Below are positions 61,068 through 64,000 of a DNA stretch of 64,000 nucleotides, piece after piece (the first letter of the stretch is position 1; each line of letters begins with the position of its first letter). Position numbers and translations under genes: made by a program. The notes beneath the pieces were generated by a model. The model saw nothing but the letters and a program-made list of their open reading frames with translations. It ran no database searches and was not told the DNA's origin. Origin of the DNA: Pontibacter sp. G13 (GTDB lineage Bacteria; Bacteroidota; Bacteroidia; J057); the NCBI RefSeq assembly GCF_031851795.1, contig NZ_CP134696.1:2803501-2867500 (forward strand), written 5' to 3'.

Positions 61068-61359
61068 ATCTATCTAAGATAGGCATTTATTTCCCTACTG
61101 CCATCATTCGGAATTCATCATGTATGGAGAAGTCCACGACCGGGATTTTTTGGGTTGAGTGGATGATTTTATGCGCAAATTCTCGGTAAACGCCCCTTGC
61201 CCATCAACTTTGTTACATTGGGATCGTTCCCAGCCGTCCCAAGCCTTGCCATACGGGCGCAATCTGTTGCCGCATATCCCAAATTTTGGTAAATCGAAAC
61301 CGTCGCCAGTGAAAACAGGTGTCGGAATATTATTACTAGCTAATTCTACTCGCATTCTC

Positions 61360-62565
61360 ATGAAGCTTTCGTGGAGATGGTATGGCCCGAATGATCCGGT
61401 CAGCCTCGCAGATATTCGGCAAGCAGGAGCGACGAGCATTGTCTCTGCCCTGCATCACGTACCCAACGGGGAAGTCTGGACAGTCGAAGATATCCAGCAA
61501 CGTCAAGCCGAAATCCGGGCAGCATCTACACCGGGATTCGAGATGGAGTGGGATGTGGTTGAGAGTGTGCCTGTTCACGAAGCGATCAAACGCGGGCTTC
61601 CAGAGCGAAGCCAGTACATTGAAAACTACTGTCAAAGTCTGAAAAATCTCGCTGCTTGCGGGATTGAGGTTGTGTGCTACAACTTCATGCCGATCCTCGA
61701 CTGGACGCGGACAGATCTCGCATGGTCTTTCGGAGATGGCTCCAAAGCCCTTCGATACGATGCCGGAGAGTTCGCCGCATTTGACCTCTTCATCCTTGAA
61801 AGAGCAGGAGCAGAGGCCGATTATTCCCCAGAGGAGATCGCACATGCCAAGGTCGTGCTGGAACACTTGACTCCCGAAGACCAACAACGATTGGCACGAA
61901 ATATCATCGCAGGACTGCCAGGAGCAGAAGAAAGCTACACCCTGGAAGCCTTCCGCGAAGAACTGGCTGCCTATCGCGAGATTGGCGCCGACCAACTCCG
62001 CCAAAACCTTATAGCCTTTTTGGAAGCCATTGTGCCGGTGGCTACTTCTTCCGGCATACGCCTATGTATACATCCTGACGATCCGCCTTTCCCGCTGTTG
62101 GGCTTGCCACGGGTCGTCAGCACTTCCTCTGACCTAGCAGCAATTTATTCCGCAGTGCCGGATATTGCCAATGGATTGACATTTTGTACGGGTTCATTTG
62201 GGGTTCGCCCTGACAACAACCTCACCGATATGATACAAGCATTCGGGGACCGTATTCACTTCGTGCATTTGCGGAGTACCAAACGGGAGCCGGATGGCAG
62301 TTTCCACGAAGCCGACCACCTCGCAGGAGATGTGGACATGGTGGCGGTCATCGATGCCCTGCTCAAACAAGAAGCGCTCAGAACCAGCTCCGGTCGTTCG
62401 GATGCACAGATTCCGATGCGCCCTGATCACGGACACCAGATGCTCGACGATCTCCAGAAGAACCCCAACCCCGGATACTCGGCCATCGGTCGACTCCGTG
62501 GACTCGCGGAACTTCGAGGGATTCAGACAGCCCTGTCCCACAACTTGTACCACAGTATTGGCTAA
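61360..62565 (+). CDS. uxuA: Mannonate dehydratase
   Basis: 401-residue TIM-barrel enzyme that dehydrates D-mannonate to 2-keto-3-deoxygluconate in glucuronate breakdown. It opens [20 protein letters not shown], with [18 protein letters not shown], [48 protein letters not shown] and [12 protein letters not shown] motifs that carry metal and substrate ligands. ATG 61360 matches the family start; an upstream extension does not. kdgK follows 150 bp later. Confidence 0.95.
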   Translation: MKLSWRWYGPNDPVSLADIRQAGATSIVSALHHVPNGEVWTVEDIQQRQAEIRAASTPGFEMEWDVVESVPVHEAIKRGLPERSQYIENYCQSLKNLAACGIEVVCYNFMPILDWTRTDLAWSFGDGSKALRYDAGEFAAFDLFILERAGAEADYSPEEIAHAKVVLEHLTPEDQQRLARNIIAGLPGAEESYTLEAFREELAAYREIGADQLRQNLIAFLEAIVPVATSSGIRLCIHPDDPPFPLLGLPRVVSTSSDLAAIYSAVPDIANGLTFCTGSFGVRPDNNLTDMIQAFGDRIHFVHLRSTKREPDGSFHEADHLAGDVDMVAVIDALLKQEALRTSSGRSDAQIPMRPDHGHQMLDDLQKNPNPGYSAIGRLRGLAELRGIQTALSHNLYHSIG

Positions 62566-62715
62566 TCCGATCCCAGTGGGATCCATGTATAACATACCTG
62601 ATTACACAGGTTTGATTCGCAGTTTGATTCATCCGCTGTAGGCTTTGGCCTACAGCGGCATTATCCTCGCGATTCGAGCATCAGGTTCAGATTTAGACTG
62701 ACAACCTACTTGTAT

Positions 62716-63747
62716 ATGAAAAAAGTCGTCACCTTTGGAGAAATCATGCTGAGACTGTCCACTCCTGGACATTTGCGCATCATCCAATCTAACTCTTTCG
62801 AAGCCACATTTGGTGGTGGCGAATCTAATGTCGCCGTTTCCCTTGCCAATTATGGAATTCCCACTTCCTACGTTACTCGTGTTCCCAACAACGATATCGG
62901 CCGTGCCGCAGTAGCTAATCTGCGCAAACACAATGTCGGCACTGAAAATATCGCTTGGGGTGGTGACCGTCTGGGAATCTACTTCCTCGAAACGGGTGCT
63001 GTATCCCGTGGTTCAAAGGTCGTTTATGACCGCGCTCACTCCGCGATCTCTGACGTTCAGCCTGGCACTTTCGACTGGGACGAGATCTTCAAAGATGCTG
63101 AATGGTTCCACTGGACAGGTATTACCCCTGCCATTTCCCAAGGTGCCGCTGACGTTTGCCTAGAGGCGATCCAAGCTGCCAATCGTCTGGGTGTGACCGT
63201 TTCGACCGACCTCAACTACCGCAAGAAATTGTGGAAGTACGGCAAGACTCCGGGCGAAGTCATGGAGCAGCTCGTTGCGGGTTGTGACGTGATTCTCGGC
63301 AACGAAGAGGATGCAGAAAAGGTATTCGACATCCACCCAGAAGGCGTGGACGTAACTTCCGGACACGTAGAAGCCGCAGCTTACGAATCTGTAGGTCGCC
63401 AAATGATGGAGAAATTCCCTCGTGCCAAAAAGATCATCATCACCCTGCGTGGAAGTATTTCTGCTTCTCACAACAGCTGGTCCGGTGTTCTGTGGGACGG
63501 CAATAAACTCCACACTGCGCCTACTTACCAAATCACCGACATCGTAGACCGCGTGGGCGGAGGAGACTCCTTCATGGGCGGATTGATCTACGGATTGCTC
63601 AACTACGACAATGACACAGAAGCACTCGGATTCGCAGTAGCTGCTTCTTGTCTCAAGCATACCATCTTCGGAGACTTCAACCTCGTGACTGTCGAAGAAG
63701 TGGAAAAACTCATGAGCGGAGACGCCAGCGGTCGGGTTTCCCGATAG
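62716..63747 (+). CDS. kdgK: 2-Dehydro-3-deoxygluconokinase (PfkB family sugar kinase)
   Basis: 343-residue ribokinase-like enzyme. It has KKVVTFGEIMLRLSTPG at the N terminus, the substrate GGGESNVAVSLANYG segment, and the C-terminal DIVDRVGGGDSFMGGLIYGLL with the anion hole and catalytic Asp. Between uxuA and an eda-like start, phosphorylation of 2-keto-3-deoxygluconate is the natural role. ATG 62716 is chosen; the TTG at 62710 would add two residues. Confidence 0.92.
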   Translation: MKKVVTFGEIMLRLSTPGHLRIIQSNSFEATFGGGESNVAVSLANYGIPTSYVTRVPNNDIGRAAVANLRKHNVGTENIAWGGDRLGIYFLETGAVSRGSKVVYDRAHSAISDVQPGTFDWDEIFKDAEWFHWTGITPAISQGAADVCLEAIQAANRLGVTVSTDLNYRKKLWKYGKTPGEVMEQLVAGCDVILGNEEDAEKVFDIHPEGVDVTSGHVEAAAYESVGRQMMEKFPRAKKIIITLRGSISASHNSWSGVLWDGNKLHTAPTYQITDIVDRVGGGDSFMGGLIYGLLNYDNDTEALGFAVAASCLKHTIFGDFNLVTVEEVEKLMSGDASGRVSR

Positions 63748-63816
63748 GCACTCCCTCCAAAACTATGGGTCGTATGGCCCTTATCTTCCCATTTCACATG
63801 TGTTGCAGGCAGCGAC

Positions 63817-63840
63817 TGGGGGTGCCCTTGGGCATCCCCA
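63817..63840 (+). other. Hairpin between kdgK and eda
   Basis: TGGGGGTGCCC-TT-GGGCATCCCCA forms a near-perfect stem (one G-U) in the 224-bp gap. No T run follows, so it is not a standard terminator; it may tune expression of eda or stabilise the upstream message. Confidence 0.5.
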
Positions 63841-63971
63841 GCTTCCTGGATTTTGTGGTTTCTCCGCTTACTAGTCATCTAGCATGGCAGAAGCGGACAC
63901 CTCAGAGAAATTTCTCGGATAGGTTTTGGAAGTGATTTTGGGAAGGTTCGCAATTCAATCGCAATCACATC

Positions 63972-64000
63972 ATGGCAAGATTTACACGAATTCAAGTTGC
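63972..64000 (+). CDS. eda: KDPG/KHG aldolase, N-terminal fragment
   Basis: The last 29 bases encode MARFTRIQV, the usual start of Bacteroidota 2-dehydro-3-deoxy-phosphogluconate aldolases, and run off the window. Following uxuA and kdgK, it would split KDPG to pyruvate and glyceraldehyde 3-phosphate and complete the pathway. Nine residues alone are weak; the context carries the call. Confidence 0.7.

Noticed and set aside
61068..61359. LacI operator between the regulator and uxuA
   Set aside because: GGTAAATCGAAACC was considered, but its halves do not form a convincing palindrome.

Overview
The window reads as chromosomal DNA of a gliding or T9SS-bearing member of the Bacteroidota with a GC content near 50 percent. 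Support comes from gldE and gldD, a secreted protein with a type IX sorting tail, several Bacteroidota-typical small families (DUF4835, DUF3098, DUF6787, DUF1599, BT_3928-like), promoters of the TTG-N19-TAnnTTTG type, and a futalosine hydrolase (menaquinone via futalosine, as in cytophagal and saprospiral lineages rather than most Flavobacteriia). The genus cannot be named from the sequence alone.

Layout. 1-2.7 kb: start of an SDR oxidoreductase, then hsp20-dnaK. 2.7-5.3 kb: gene-free block of five roughly 420-bp tandem repeats bracketed by two inverted copies of a dispersed structured element. 5.5-9 kb: a BlaI/BlaR1-type repressor-protease pair behind three operator palindromes. 9-10.1 kb: five 164-bp tandem repeats bounded by 16-bp inverted repeats, plus another dispersed element. 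10.2-13 kb: alpha/beta hydrolase, mqnB and a coiled-coil membrane protein. 13.1-16.1 kb (minus): hup, a TPR protein, a 30-residue ribosomal-type protein and rng. 16.4-20 kb: mutY-ssb-gldE-gldD, a conserved Bacteroidota cluster. 20-31.8 kb: Fur-type regulator, hslU, coaBC-DUF4835, bamD-rpoZ, lptG-like permease, DUF6787-ridA-PLP lyase, an FKBP isomerase and secreted proteins. 32.2-38.1 kb (minus): a three-gene signalling cluster (propeller sensor kinase, receiver-LytS kinase, receiver-nucleotide cyclase). 38.3-46 kb: lipoprotein amidohydrolase, secreted protein, a degenerate acyl-CoA ligase, mscS, ftsX-DUF3098-uppP. 46-54 kb: tRNA-Val, DUF2520 protein, di-heme lipoprotein, lone peptide permease, lipid kinase, hemE and an OmpA-family protein. 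54.7-59 kb: tRNA-Cys, folP-cdaA-folB, DUF1599-BT_3928. 59.2-64 kb: UspA protein, LacI regulator and uxuA-kdgK-eda for hexuronate breakdown.

Most coding regions are ordinary core genome. The unexplained signal is intergenic. Nine copies (five plus-strand, four minus-strand) of an element of about 180-240 bp share a 5' end near GATTTGGGCGTRYCC, a first stem whose two arms change together between copies, a conserved TCGCTTGGCA-like loop segment in several copies, and a 3' end near CCAGCCGCAC. Three copies carry a 45-nt hairpin of fixed 18-9-18 geometry with a conserved AnAGATCGC loop and different, compensating stem bases. Seven of nine lie just behind, and co-directional with, a gene or its terminator. 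Where two copies meet they are tail to tail, and both large tandem arrays abut element tails. This looks like a structured mobile or RNA-encoding repeat family and is the best candidate for something undescribed. From memory only, it resembles abundant intergenic repeats in Flavobacteriia genomes whose role I do not know.
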